Positions 45,336 through 56,413 of a DNA stretch of 64,000 nt are shown piece after piece. A program made the translations under genes and the position numbers. The stretch spans positions 1 to 64,000 of the forward strand of contig JAKUCV010001003.1 in assembly GCA_028386065.3 (NCBI GenBank), written 5' to 3'. The notes beneath the pieces are model-generated. The model did not search any database. It saw nothing but the letters and a program-made list of their open reading frames with translations, and was not told the DNA's origin. Every line of letters starts with the position of its first letter. Position 1 is the first letter of the stretch. Source of the stretch: Turnera subulata (Eukaryota; Streptophyta; Magnoliopsida; Malpighiales; Passifloraceae).

Positions 45336-46115
45336 ATGAGCATTTCAAGGGCTGGTAACGGCACCACCCAGGCTTGTGCTGCATGCAAATACCAGCGCAG
45401 GAAGTGCGCCCCTGACTGCATCCTCGCCCCTTATTTCCCTCACGATCGCCAAAGGCAGTTCCTTAACGCTCATAAATTGTTTGGAGTAAGCAACATCACC
45501 AAGATCATCAAGAACCTAAACCCACCTGAGAAAGACGAGGCAATGCGCACCATCATCTTCCAATCTGACGTTCGAGCCAGCGATCCTGTGGGTGGATGTT
45601 ATAGGATGATACGTGAGCTTCAGCGCCAGATCGAATACAGCAAGGCCGAGCTTGATCTTGTCCTGCACCAACTGGCTATCTGTCGAGCGCAGGTTCACCA
45701 GCAGAGTACTTTCCAGGCACAAGAAGCTGCTGGTGATGATTCCACAAGGTTAGGTTGTCATGATCAGATGGTTAACGCAACAACAGCAGCAGCAGTAGCA
45801 GCAGTAGATCCTTTCGAAATTTATGATCCCGTGTTGCAGTACCATTACGCTCAGCCTCATCCGGATCAGCAAGAGTTTGTGGTTCCGGACAATCATCATC
45901 ATCAGCATTTGCAAGAAGATGCCAGTGCATGGAGCATGCAGGAGTCATCTTGTACTATGTCAACCTCATCACCATACATGCATGTTAAGCAGCCTTACGA
46001 TAATGGCTGTGATGATTTCAAGCCGGTTCTTGATATGAATGATGTCAAGTTTGAAACAGACGAGTTTGTTGAGAAGAGGTTTGTACCGTCAACACAGTTA
46101 GTTATATCATCGTAG
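45336..46115 (+). CDS. LOB-domain (LBD/ASL) transcription factor, LBD22-like
   Basis: A single visible exon of 259 codons. The LOB domain spans about residues 12-115. It has the C block CAACKYQRRKCAPDC (CX2CX6CX3C), the GAS-block region (FPHDRQRQFLNAHKLFGVSNITKIIKNL..AMRTIIFQSDVRASDPVGGC) and a leucine-zipper-like coil (IRELQRQIEYSKAELDLVLHQLAI). The C-terminal half is Gln/His/Ala-rich and likely a regulatory tail. LBD proteins are plant-specific nuclear DNA-binding factors acting in organ boundary, root and pollen development. By wording this one is nearest the LBD22-like group, a judgement from memory. ATG 45336 was chosen because it lies just before the domain and the preceding 54 codons look like leader sequence. 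Part of its 3' end is duplicated at 48935-49245. Confidence 0.9.
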   Translation: MSISRAGNGTTQACAACKYQRRKCAPDCILAPYFPHDRQRQFLNAHKLFGVSNITKIIKNLNPPEKDEAMRTIIFQSDVRASDPVGGCYRMIRELQRQIEYSKAELDLVLHQLAICRAQVHQQSTFQAQEAAGDDSTRLGCHDQMVNATTAAAVAAVDPFEIYDPVLQYHYAQPHPDQQEFVVPDNHHHQHLQEDASAWSMQESSCTMSTSSPYMHVKQPYDNGCDDFKPVLDMNDVKFETDEFVEKRFVPSTQLVISS

Positions 46116-46515
46116 CTTGTAATAAATTGTTACCAGGCCTGCATTGCCCGGTTCCATCCAGGGAGAGGATCAGATTAATTGAGCAGCCTCTACTTCTGCC
46201 TTGTTAGGCAGCTAGTTGTTTCTGTAGCCTGTGATTTTTGTTAAAGTTGCACAGGAAAAGAAGTGGAAGAGAATTATCTTGCTTTTTTATGAGATGAGGA
46301 TAAAAAATTGTTTTGTTATGCCAAATTTGTTAATTAGTTTAATGCATTTGAGAGATGGAGCTGATTTTGGCATTGCAATGCTGTTTCCCCCTATACGTGT
46401 GTTCTCTGCAGCACTAATATTCCGTGCCAAGGATATGTATGCTTTCTATTTCTTTTGCTTCATGATATAATCTAAGAGATGATGATCCAATATGTTTTCC
46501 AGCGCATGACTGAGG
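46101..46515 (+). repeat. LBD 3'UTR, source copy of a local duplication
   Basis: The last codons and the 3'UTR of the LBD gene. It shares long near-identical stretches with 48935-49245 (for example aaattgttaccaggcctgca, ggaaaagaagtggaagagaa and gatggagctgattttggcat). Confidence 0.9.
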
Positions 46516-47229
46516 TACCAAAAACTTGTTCTGTAGTTATAAAAACCTACTTTCTTTTATATCACAACATCTCAGATAGGTTTCCATCGTGAGCCCTTTT
46601 CCTTGGAAAGGCATTCCCTGAAATCTGAAAACAGTCTTTTCGATCTCTGTCAAGGTGCAGCCATGAGTCCAAAGGATCACCAAAAAATATGGGGGATAAC
46701 TGAAGGCTATGATCTAGCAGATGATCCAAAGGGGATGGAATATTAGTAACTGAAGGCCGTGATCTTCCGTGACTGAATTCAATATTAATGCTTGGTCTGT
46801 CTAGGTTATTGCACAATGCACTTTGAAGCCAGACAGAGTAATTCTAAGCCTTCTACTATTAGTTGTCTTTTTGTGGACTTGTTGGTGTCAGTGCCTTCCT
46901 TGCCAAGGTGCCATGTGAATCTGTCAATATCAACACAAGTCTATGGATTTCCCTCGAGGGATGTGTTCATAGTTGTGCTTTGCCCATTCTGGATACTCTA
47001 AGCATGAAAGTAGCAGAAATCTGGTACTTACAGAAATGATTGAGATAGAGGAAATAGAAGACAACTATTGTAGAAACTATTGCAAACAGTGCGTGTATTC
47101 AAAAACTTTTTGGAGAAATAATTTGCTCCATCTGAATTTCAATTTTATATTCTGTTTGCATCTGATAGAAAATCCTATGACCCTCAGAAACAAGTCCAGC
47201 ATGAATACAAGCAGAAAGAACAGCTTATA
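46516..47229. other. Intergenic, no gene seen
   Basis: Short ORFs here (for example 46792-47001) show no recognisable domain and are taken as chance. Confidence 0.5.
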
Positions 47230-48527
47230 AAGGTATCTGGCTTCTACCCAGATTTAACCATTTGCTCAAAGGTTTTTATAGCGCTCCCTGCAAGTCCGTG
47301 CATCCAATACTCCATGATCATTGAGTTCCATGAGATCAAATCTTTCATCTCACTTGCTTGAAACACTAGGTGTCCCTTCTTAAGCTTCCGCACTTGGTGT
47401 ACATATTAACCAATCCGTTTTCTACCAAAATGTTTTTGTCCATGGAGGCTCTAATCACATAACCATGGATTTCCCAGTCACAATTCAGTGAAGCGAACTC
47501 CTGCACAAACAGATAAAACAGTGGAAATAGTCACAGCATTTGCCTTTACTTGGGCAAACCGCATTTTCCGAAAAAGCTCCAAGGATGCATCTTCACGCCC
47601 CTTGGAAGCAAAAGCACCAATAACAGCCCTCCAACTTATCAGATTTAATCTCGACAATGCACAAGCTTTTTGATCCCAGCAGCTTCAAATATTTCATAAG
47701 CTTCATTAGACAGATCACACTCCACAAGTGACATTATCAAAGCATTCCAACTTATTATAGTCTTATTTTCAATCTCCACAAACAAATTCCACACACCATT
47801 TACATCTCCACCATATACACCTATTAATGCATTCTTCACAAACGGGTAATCTTCAAAACCGGCCCTTGATCACATATCCATGAATCACCTTTCCCCCCAT
47901 CAAATCCACACAATTCGCCACAAGTTGATACCACCGCAGCAAGTGCTTCAGCATCTACTCCAACTCCTCTCGTCCTCATCAACCCAAACAACTCCAAGGC
48001 TTCCTCACCACACCCTGAACGAGCAGAATCTGCACCAACCCTTCTGATTCCATTCCCCGAAACAGCCCAAGAGCACCATTACAATCGCAACTCGAGGCAT
48101 AAACAGATATCATGATATTCCACGAAACAATTGTCCTCAGCGACATTCTATCGAACATCTTGCACGCATCCCCTCCATTAGGCAAAGAATTGCATACATT
48201 CCCATCAATTCATTACCCACATGCAGAGGATTTCCAAAACCCATCTCCGTAACATGACCGTGAACAATCTTACACACGAACCGGAACCACCCATATATCC
48301 ACACGCCTTCAAAACCAACGGGAACGTAAAACCCCATATCCCCTAAAACTCCCAGCTTCCTCCTCTTCACATACAAATTAACCGCATCGTTCATAGAAAC
48401 CATGAGACACATTACCCCACAAAATCGAATTCTACAAGAGTAAATTCGAAGCCCACCCAAGAGGCGATCGAACTACAGAGAATGGTGAAGGGATTGATGC
48501 AAGCCATTGAAGAGGAGCATTTCGCAT
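47230..48527 (-). pseudogene. Broken pentatricopeptide repeat (PPR) gene, PLS/E-type
   Basis: On the minus strand, pieces in different frames follow the order of a PLS-type PPR protein: a start region (MRNAPLQWLASIPSPFS, 48527), LHVGNELMGMYA near 48200, MFDRMSLRTIVSWNIMISVYAS near 48130, KNALIGVYGG and ENKTIISWNALIMSLVE (47839-47700), WRAVIGAFASKGREDASLELFRKM (about 47640-47550), ANAVTISTVLSVCA, then ENGLVNMYTKCGS and KDLISWNSMI near 47400-47320. Frameshifts and stops separate the pieces, so this is a pseudogene. The closest match I recall is the Arabidopsis At1g17630-type PPR protein. Intact members bind organelle RNA. The right (N-terminal) end lies between the LBD gene and its duplicated 3' end. 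Confidence 0.82.
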
Positions 48528-48934
48528 GAAGAGGAGAGAGAGGAGGGAGGATTAGCTTAATAGGTTACTACTACCTACCATACCAATTAACCAACCTTAA
48601 GAATAATCTTTGGTTGATAGAGAGATAATTCTGGCGGGAAATATGAATATCCGGAGAAATATGAACCAAGCGTCGGGCTATTTTTTTTTTTTTTAGCCTT
48701 TATTTGTTTATATGGCCTTACCTTGGAGAGTAATTATGTGCCCCAGATCTTGATTAATTAATTAAATCATCATCCTCCTACCTCTAGTTAGTTTTCGTTT
48801 TATTTGTCTTTTTTGCACTAATGGTTGCGATATTCCTCTTCTCAGTATTATTTGGTCTTTTCTACAAAATTCATACTGAAATTATTACTTTTGATAATGC
48901 CACCAAATTTTAAGAATTTTTTTTTTTTATGTAG

Positions 48935-49245
48935 TTATATCGTCGTAGCTTGTAATTATAAATTGTTACCAGGCCTGCATTGCCTGAGATTTTTGTTAAA
49001 GTTGCACACAGGAAAAGAAGTGGAAGAGAATTATGTTGCTTTTTTACGAGATGAGGATAAAAATTTGTTTTGTTATGCCAAATTTGTTAATTAGTTTAAT
49101 ACATTTGAGAGATGGAGCTGATTTTGGCATTGCAATTCTGTATGCCTTCTATTTCTTTTGCTTCATGATGTAATCTAAGAGGTGAGAATTCTTATGATTA
49201 CAACATTTGATGATCGAATGTGTTTTTCAGCGCATGACTGAGATA
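48935..49245 (+). pseudogene. Orphan 3' end of a duplicated LBD gene
   Basis: Begins with the same final codons (Val-Ile-Ser-Ser-stop, at 48935-48949) as the LBD gene at 45336-46115 and continues with its 3'UTR. Two blocks are missing relative to the source: about 90 bp after gcattgcc and about 60 bp after gcattgcaa. The missing blocks do not have GT..AG ends, so they are deletions rather than spliced introns. No LOB domain is found upstream; the broken PPR gene is there instead. Confidence 0.85.
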
Positions 49246-51264
49246 TCCGATTCTTTTGACGAAAAATCCTTACAGATCCAAGTTTTGAAAAGCAGAGAAT
49301 AAATATAAGATACTACATTATTATTTTTTTGGCCTTTAAAATTCGCCATCAACAAACCTGGTTTCTTCTTCCTCCCTCCCCTCCTTTCCATACGATATCA
49401 AATTTAGGTGAACATGATTCAATTAATTGATAGCCTCTTAGTTGCTTATGTTTTTTTTTTTATTATGGTAAAGACGAGAAAAATCGAATATTAATAAGAA
49501 ACACAAAAAGAATATGATGACTTATTGAAGTAAAGAGTTTGGGGTTTTGCTCTAAAAAATTAATCTGATTATTTTGATGGCTAGGTTATTAAAGAAGGGA
49601 TTCAACGAAAAACAGAAGGCGTTGGACATTGGATGGCTTTTAATTTTGATGGGCTTATATAGTGGATGGTTTGTTGTGTTTTTAATTTTGATGGGCTTCA
49701 ATAGTAGAGGGTTTGTTGTGCACCAAATATGGCCCGCTTGGATTGATTGAATGAACTAATATTTTGATAAATATTTTTCAATTAAAATACAAAGAACCTC
49801 GGTTGAACCCGACCCAATCTCTAGATCCGTGACCCGTTAGCTTAATCGGGTCGATGGTCGAAGCGGGTTTAACAACCTTGTTTCAATCGAAACTTATGCT
49901 TGGAAAACTGTGCAAAGTAGCCATGTTTCATCTCTTATTATTACAGATAAAACATACGAGGATATGCTCCAGCAGTGGCGAAATATGGAAAACTAACTAA
50001 TATTAGTTGGTCTAGCATCTCTCTGCTCTCTCTGGGTGGTTATGGTGCAGTGCAGGCGGCGCTAAGAATTTAGCATAAGAGTCGGTATAAATTAAAATAT
50101 ATATATATATGGATACTAAATCGTAAAATTCAAACTAAAGCCTCCAATATGTGAGAATATAAGACAACAAATAGAAATTAAAAAACGAAGCAAAATAAGC
50201 AGCTGGATAAAAACCTAGGACTCATATTGGTGCTGGTGGTAACGAAGCCTCTTCACCACCAGGCTAGCTGCACAATCATTTTGATGTAAAACTACCATAT
50301 TAATAATGATATAAATGGGGCCTAATGGGCCGAAGAAGATTTTGCCATTTAAAAGCCCGACCAGCAAACAACGTCCGAATGTGATGGATAAGGACGTTGC
50401 TTATCCTGACAGAATCCACAAATAGACCACTAAAGAGCAGACACGTGCGGTTATCTGGTTGGAAAAAGTGAATGCAGGGATTTAATTAAGGGAAGTAGCA
50501 TGAGGAATGTATTATTATTCAGTACAATACGCCCAATAACATTGGCGTCAAAAAAAAAAAAAAAATACGCCCAACAACATAAAAAAGTTTTTCTTTTGTC
50601 TTTCTCTCAAACTCACCCTATCTTTGCATGTCCCCGGATCCTGCTGGGGTTGTACCCGACATAAATTCACATCAAATAATATACTTAAAATTCTAGGGCG
50701 GGCTGGTTGCTTGTGTGTTTTGCTCTTTGTTTTTTTATACTAGAATTGTGTGTTTTGCTTTGCATGATAGCGGAGAGCATTAATTGGCAATGGCAATGTG
50801 TTGTTTTTTACCGTAAAGCAATATAACATTAATTTCTTTGTGTTTTTCTGCTTCATCTAAGTAGTTTTTTATAAGCAATATGGCATATTTCTTTCATCTA
50901 ATATATATGATCATTTTACAAGAATTTCAGGAAAACCAAACTACTAATTTAGATAGAAGAGCTAGCGGAATTCGTATGTGTTCGAGTCTCATCATATCAT
51001 GCAGCCTTCATTCATCTGGTTCATCGTCTTTGTTATTGTAAAAGAAGTAAAGAATAGGGAGTAATTAGTAAGACTATACGAGTATCATATATATATATAT
51101 ATATATATACATATATTTTGCAACATGCATACTCATACAGTGCCATAAATAACACACTTTTATTTATTAAATCACATCACAAATTAAAGAGAAGCATGCA
51201 TATCCCGCAATACGTTCCAAGACACAGGAACGCTAAACCAAGCTAGCAGGAGCGTAACTTATTG
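49246..51264. other. Intergenic, AT-rich
   Basis: No coding support. Contains a micro-insertion (50528-50580) and an (AT)n tract at about 51086-51116. Confidence 0.5.
50528..50580 (+). repeat. Micro-insertion: 7 bp plus oligo(A), flanked by 15-bp duplications
   Basis: tacgcccaataacat (50528-50542) and tacgcccaacaacat (50566-50580) differ at one base. Between them lie tggcgtc and 16 A residues (50543-50565). This looks like the extreme 3' end of a poly(A) retroelement flanked by a target-site duplication. Confidence 0.6.
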
Positions 51265-52545
51265 TGGAATAAAGGATTTTTTTGGTACATGTACTTGGCC
51301 TCGATTTAGTTTTTGGTACCTGTAGTGAAACTTCATGGTTGTTGGTACATGTACTTGGTAATTTTTATTAATTTTGGTACTTCCGGTGGCCGGATGGTCG
51401 CCGGAGACACGTGTCGAGTTTATATGAGGCCACATTATCTTAGTTGTCACCCCACCTAGGTTCCCCCAATCTCGACCCGAAACCACAAAAAACCGACCCG
51501 TTCTAGGTCTAACCGTACAAAATACCCCAAATTTATTTTAAAAAAGTGAAATTAAATTTAAAAATACATTATAAAAATAATTAATTAATTACACATGTAA
51601 ATAAGAAGTGACATTAAAATTTAAGAATTGTAATTTTTAAAAAATATAAATAAGTATAATTTTATATATTTATTTCCTAAAAATAAAAAATTTATTTTTA
51701 ATAAAATTTTATTTTAAAAAATTGAATTATTTTTTAAATGATTTTTTAAACAAATTAAAATAAATTTTTTAATATTTTTGGAAAATAATTTTTTAAAAAA
51801 ATTATTGTATTTTTTATTTGAAATATATATCTTTTTAAAAAATTATTGTAATTTTTTATTTGAAATATATATCTTTTTATATAATTTTTCTAAAATTAAA
51901 ATAAAGTATTATTTTAATAAATTTAAATAAAATATAATTTTAAAATTGAAATAAATTTATATAAAATTACAAATAAATTTTTATTTTTCATATTTTATTA
52001 ATTTAAAATAAATAATTTAAATTTTTATATAAATTTATTGACAGAAAATTTTATTTTTAAAAATTTATTTCATAAAAATTTATGTAAAAAATTATCATAA
52101 TATTTTAAAATTATAAGAAAATTTATATTTCCATAATTTAATTTAATAAAAAATTTATTTTAAAACATATTATATCTTTTAAATTATAATTCTTTGATTT
52201 TAATCTCACTTCTTATTTATAAATAAGACTAATTAATTATTTTTAATTAATTTTATAATAATTTTTAGATTTTATCTCACTTTTTTAAAATAAAATTTGG
52301 GTGTTTGGTATGGTTAGACCCCGGGTCGCTTTTTGGTAGTTTCGGGTCAAAATTGGAGGAACCTGGGTGGGGTTGACCACCAGATGACGTGGCCTCACAT
52401 AATTTGAACACGTGTTTCCAGTGACAGGAAGTACCAAAATTAATAAAAATTACCAAGTACAAGTAACAAAAACCATGAATTTTCAATACAGGTACCAAAA
52501 ACCAAATCGAGGCCAAGTACAGGTACCAAAAATTCCTTTATTCCA
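51265..52545. mobile_element. Non-autonomous DNA transposon with long terminal inverted repeats (foldback/MULE-like)
   Basis: Long inverted repeats of about 250 bp: the left arm (51265 to about 51525) reads tggaataaagga..ggtacatgtacttggcctcg. The right arm (about 52285-52545) is its diverged reverse complement, ending cctttattcca. Flanks carry acttattg exactly on both sides (51257-51264 and 52546-52553), extendable to 9 bp (aacttattg) if one A is shared with the element end. The 750-bp core is extremely AT-rich with no ORF. Arm length and a possible 9-bp duplication fit a Mutator-like non-autonomous element; 8 bp would fit hAT. No transposase is present, so the class is an inference. Confidence 0.82.
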
Positions 52546-52677
52546 ACTTATTGCATTACGATTACAAGTGCAGCACCTAGCTGCACACACAAACACAGAT
52601 AGACACATACATAGATAGATAGAGTAGTTCCCTAACGATTGAATGAATCGCCAGGCAATGATTTCCATTACTTCGTT

Positions 52678-52992
52678 TCATGCGCAAATCCCGAATAAAT
52701 CTGAATAAGGATAGCATACTTTACTGCAGCATACAGTAGGATACTCCGTATCACATGGATAATCAGGAGGAAGGCAAGTCTTCATAAGTCCACCCACCTG
52801 GAGCCTGCTAATATCAAAGATGGGATTGATCTTCAAATGATTAGAAGTAACCTCATCATTTCTTCCATCGGACACACCGCCAGGATTATTATTTATCTCA
52901 CGTATACCAACAGCAGAATGAGCAAAGTTTGCTGCAACCACAAGCACCACCATCATCATCACCAAACTAATTACCTGCTTGCAACTTGCCAT
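52678..52992 (-). CDS. Small secreted six-cysteine peptide (knottin-like)
   Basis: 104 residues. A signal peptide (about residues 1-27: MASCKQVISLVMMMVVLVVA, then ANFAHS) is followed by an acidic/Asn-rich propeptide-like region. The C-terminal cysteine module has spacing C-x6-C-x7-CC-x3-C-x9-C, ending GICA. That spacing is the inhibitor cystine knot pattern, so three disulfides and export to the apoplast are predicted. Function is unknown: relatives by layout include protease or amylase inhibitors, defence peptides and signalling peptides. ATG 52992 is preferred over the in-frame ATG 53082 because it starts the signal peptide and because a TATA box lies only about 100 bp upstream of it. The gene lies 125 bp from the right arm of the inverted-repeat element, which could affect its 3' end. 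Confidence 0.8.
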   Translation of the reverse strand: MASCKQVISLVMMMVVLVVAANFAHSAVGIREINNNPGGVSDGRNDEVTSNHLKINPIFDISRLQVGGLMKTCLPPDYPCDTEYPTVCCSKVCYPYSDLFGICA

Positions 52993-53090
52993 TTTCTGTT
53001 GCCTTTCCTTTTCTTTCTTTCTCTCTAACTTTCTTTCTTTGTTTTCGAAATATACGCTTAATTTGCTCCTCTTCAATCCCACCCACCCTC

Positions 53091-53098
53091 TATTTATA
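53091..53098 (-). promoter_or_regulatory. TATA box of the six-cysteine peptide gene
   Basis: TATAAATA on the minus strand, 99 bp upstream of ATG 52992. This predicts transcription starting near 53065 and excludes the upstream ATG 53082 from most transcripts. Confidence 0.65.
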
Positions 53099-54370
53099 GC
53101 CGTCCGTCCATGATGTTTTTAATAAAGAGGGGTTGCCCTTGTCATTTTCTGTACATGTAGTCTAGTGTGTACACCAGTGGAATCTCATGCCACATCCCTT
53201 TTTTCTGGATAAATCCACCTACGGGGTTTAATGTTCCTTGACCCAATTTTTTCCCCCTTATTTAGATCTCATTAATCCTAAGAAAAACATAATTTATTAT
53301 TTTTCTTATTTCAAATATTGTTTATCAGCATAATTTCATTTCATCGACTTTATTTCAATTAATTAGAAGCCATGCAAATCTAATATCTCCAACCATGCAA
53401 CCACCCAAAACCTACCCACCGCAGGTAAGCAACGACGAATGTAATTATTACCAACATGGATACTACCAACGAGCACCCAAATCCGACCCACCGCAGGTAA
53501 GCAACGACGAATGAAATTATAACCGACGGATACTACTACGTACCTACCACCATGGACGCAAAGCACAAAGCACGTGTATCTGTTGCACTAAGAACAGGAT
53601 TTTGTTCTTTAATATGTAAAGACCCCGTTTAGCAGGAAAAAGAAAAAAAAATGATACATACAGTGACCGCCGAACACTACTAATTAACTACCACAAAAAC
53701 AAAGGATGTCAATTTTTTTGTGTGGAAAGATGAGCATAATATTACTTAACCTGGGAGCAAAGTTGAGGAACATGCATCCACATGCAAAAAGCCGAATACA
53801 AACTTGGCTAAATCCAAATACGTTTCTTATTGCCCCAAAATTACTAGAACCAGAAGATATCGATGAGTACAAGATTCCTGATCACGGGAAAAGCCATGCG
53901 GGAATATGAGTTTTGCTACATGACCAATGGACCAAGCAGCGCAGATAATTGAAAAGATAAAGACGTGTGAATACGAGTTTTCACATCAAACCAATTGAAC
54001 CAAGCACTTTACTACTCCTATATACAGAAGTAGCTGCATCATAGTCTGCAACAACACATGGGAGAGAATAGTAGAGTCCATGGAGGGAGTCATGAGTGAC
54101 TGGTTATCCTAAAATCTAGCTCACTTTTGTTGAGCTATTGTCATGAACAAGTGTGATGAATGGTGCTGGGACCTTGTTGCCCCAAAGTTTCACTTAATGG
54201 AAGGGTTAGATATTTCAGAACCAAAATTTCACTTAAATAGAATCAAAACGGTAGATTGGAAATGCATAGTCAAGGATAAAAGAAGCTATTCAAGCAATTA
54301 TCCACCAGCAATTATTCAAGCTACATAATTCAATCCAAATACATTTTTGTGGCTAAATCTTTTGACCCTA
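53099..54370. other. Intergenic, no gene seen
   Basis: Contains a short tandem duplication at 53403-53535 and otherwise nothing recognisable. Confidence 0.5.
53403..53535. repeat. Imperfect tandem duplication, about 70-bp unit
   Basis: Both units contain acccaccgcaggtaagcaac followed by gacgaatg, then aattat and ggatactac. Confidence 0.85.
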
Positions 54371-54384
54371 CCCCCGGTACGTGT

Positions 54385-54560
54385 AATTAATAGTTGGCGT
54401 TGGCGTTGGCGTCATGATGCTTCGGATTTTTACTCTACCAAACTTGGTTATGCTCGCTTGGTCCAGTCCTTACCCCCCCTCCTCATCTATTGTCCCTTGG
54501 TTTTGTGAGAGCTCCCCAAAGGTTAAACTTTTTTTTGTTGCATGTTCGCAATGATGAGCT
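54385..54560 (+). pseudogene. LINE relic (zinc-binding region after reverse transcriptase)
   Basis: In one frame SWRWRWRHDASDFYSTKLGYARLVQ, then after a frame change PWFCESSPKVKLFF. This is the pattern of the zf-RVT region of plant L1-type LINEs (WxW..D..G.FS.KSGY.LL ... W....PPKVK.F.W). Very short and frameshifted; the boundaries are guesses. Confidence 0.5.
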
Positions 54561-55321
54561 TTGCCACATGGGTGTGTCCGGAGACAGTTTCAGGTTGGCT
54601 GCAGCAATGGCAGCTAAGCTTCTTCATTATCACCAAGTCTTCCTTTTTCTTAATTATGCATAACTAAATAAATGCAAACAGTTGTGGTGCTTGGTCAGTC
54701 GTCGTTAATTAAATGTCTTAGCTTCCATTATATGCAAATATTGGGCGTTAGGTATTAGCATATGGAAAAAAATATAGGGGGTTAGGTTTGTGGACCGAAC
54801 GTTTTTCTTTGCTGCTACAATGTGTTGGCTTCAAGCCGTATGTACGAAAACACGAGTCAATAAATTTCACTTTGGATAGAAAACATCTTTTCAGCCTTGG
54901 TAACAGTATTATAGAGATAATTTTTTTTTATGTGTCTTAACTTTTAAAAAATTTCAAACTTTGTCCCTGAGTTTTTTTTTTCAAAGATTCTGTCCCCAAA
55001 CTTGTTTTGAATCTCAAGTTTCTATCCTTTTTCCCTTTGATTGCCGGTAATCCATCCCTCAGATGACACGTGGTGCCACTTGGACGTGGGCCCGGGAGGC
55101 CAGTTTAGTTTAATAATTTTCTGTTTTTTTATTTATTAGAATTTCCATTTTGAAAAAATAATGTCAAATTTGAGTAAAGAGAAGATAATAAATAACTAAA
55201 AATCTGGAAAATGATTTAAAAGGGAAACTTTCACATCTATAATCATTATAAATTTTTAAAAGTTGATTGATTTCAAAGCTGATTGACTTGAATTATTACA
55301 AGTTTAAAAAAGGAAATACAT
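54561..55321. other. Intergenic, no gene seen
   Basis: AT-rich. The phrases actttgtccctgagttt and gattctgtccccaaacttg near 54950-55010 recall degenerate MITE-type repeats, but ends could not be defined. Confidence 0.4.
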
Positions 55322-55657
55322 TGAAACGCCCCGACCCGTATTTACCGTGTACAGTAAACACGTGTCAGAACTGTTCTTATTACAGTAGCAGACAGTACAT
55401 ACATTACAGAATACAATACAAGCAATCTCAATTATAACATCCGTCACCCGATCCCGGGGACCATTATTCAAACCACAACAGTAATAGTAGAAACATACAA
55501 TACGTGATATCGCAAAACATATAATACATGATACAGCAGTAAATAAAATATCAACAGCGGAAGACTTAGAATGAGATGCAGCGGAGGTATGGATCCGGGG
55601 TCTGGTGGAGTAGAAACAGTAGCTGGCCGAACCACGTACCTGTACTACGAATAACTC

Positions 55658-55718
55658 ATCCTACGGGATGAAACCCCGCAGGCGAGGGGTGAGTCCGAAG
55701 TGCTCACCGACAAAGGAT
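55658..55718 (-). repeat. Conserved 61-nt LTR block, copy A
   Basis: Differs from copy B (57286-57346) at one of 61 positions, although the neighbouring LTR sequence is far more diverged. See findings for the predicted fold. Confidence 0.75.
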
Positions 55719-55949
55719 AAACAGTAATATGCATGCAACACAATACTTTCGAAATAAAATTCCGGCAAAAGACATAACAGTGAAACAATCAGAATAAAAC
55801 TGAGCCAAGACCAAAAGATTAATTACTTTTAATTCCAATTTTATCTTCCGNTAATCATTAAAATCCAATCTCTTCTTTTTCTCTTATATTCAAAACTGTA
55901 AACTCCAAAATTAACAAAACCCATAAGATTTTATCAAAACAATCTCCAT

Positions 55950-55989
55950 AAAGAAATTAACAATCTTACCAAAAAAAAGAAATTAACAA
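55950..55989 (+). repeat. Micro-insertion: tcttacc plus oligo(A), flanked by 14-bp duplications
   Basis: aaagaaattaacaa occurs exactly at 55950-55963 and 55976-55989, separated by tcttaccaaaaa. It lies within the diverged LTR. Confidence 0.5.
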
Positions 55990-56413
55990 GAGATAAAGAA
56001 GAGAAATCAAAGCATAGAAAACAATGTCGTCCCCCTCTTATTCACCGCGTACGAGATCGCCCAAGCACCACCACTGCCGGACTACCACCCTCAACCAGCA
56101 TCACAGCCTCTCCTCCACCTCGCCTTCTGCCTTGCCACTCTCGCCAATCACCGCCATTGGCCTCTGCCCGGGCCAGAATAGCAACCTCCGTCAACACCCG
56201 ACGACCAGAACTGGGTCACTAACACGAGCCACATCCACAACCAAGCCCCTCCAGAACCACCGCCCAGAGACGGACACCCGACCACCAAAACAGCTGACCT
56301 GACCATACAACAACCACCGTCGTCCCATCACCCAACAAACAACCAACGACCACACACAACCCAATCGGATTAATCCACAATCAAAGACAAAAGGAAGAAG
56401 AAAGAAAAAGGTG

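Noticed and set aside
53706..53909. 67-codon ORF
   Set aside because: No signal peptide, domain or neighbouring regulatory support; probably chance.
55658..55718. Conserved LTR block as a hammerhead or twister ribozyme
   Set aside because: The hammerhead core (CUGANGA..GAAA) and twister consensus bases are not present in the required arrangement on either strand.
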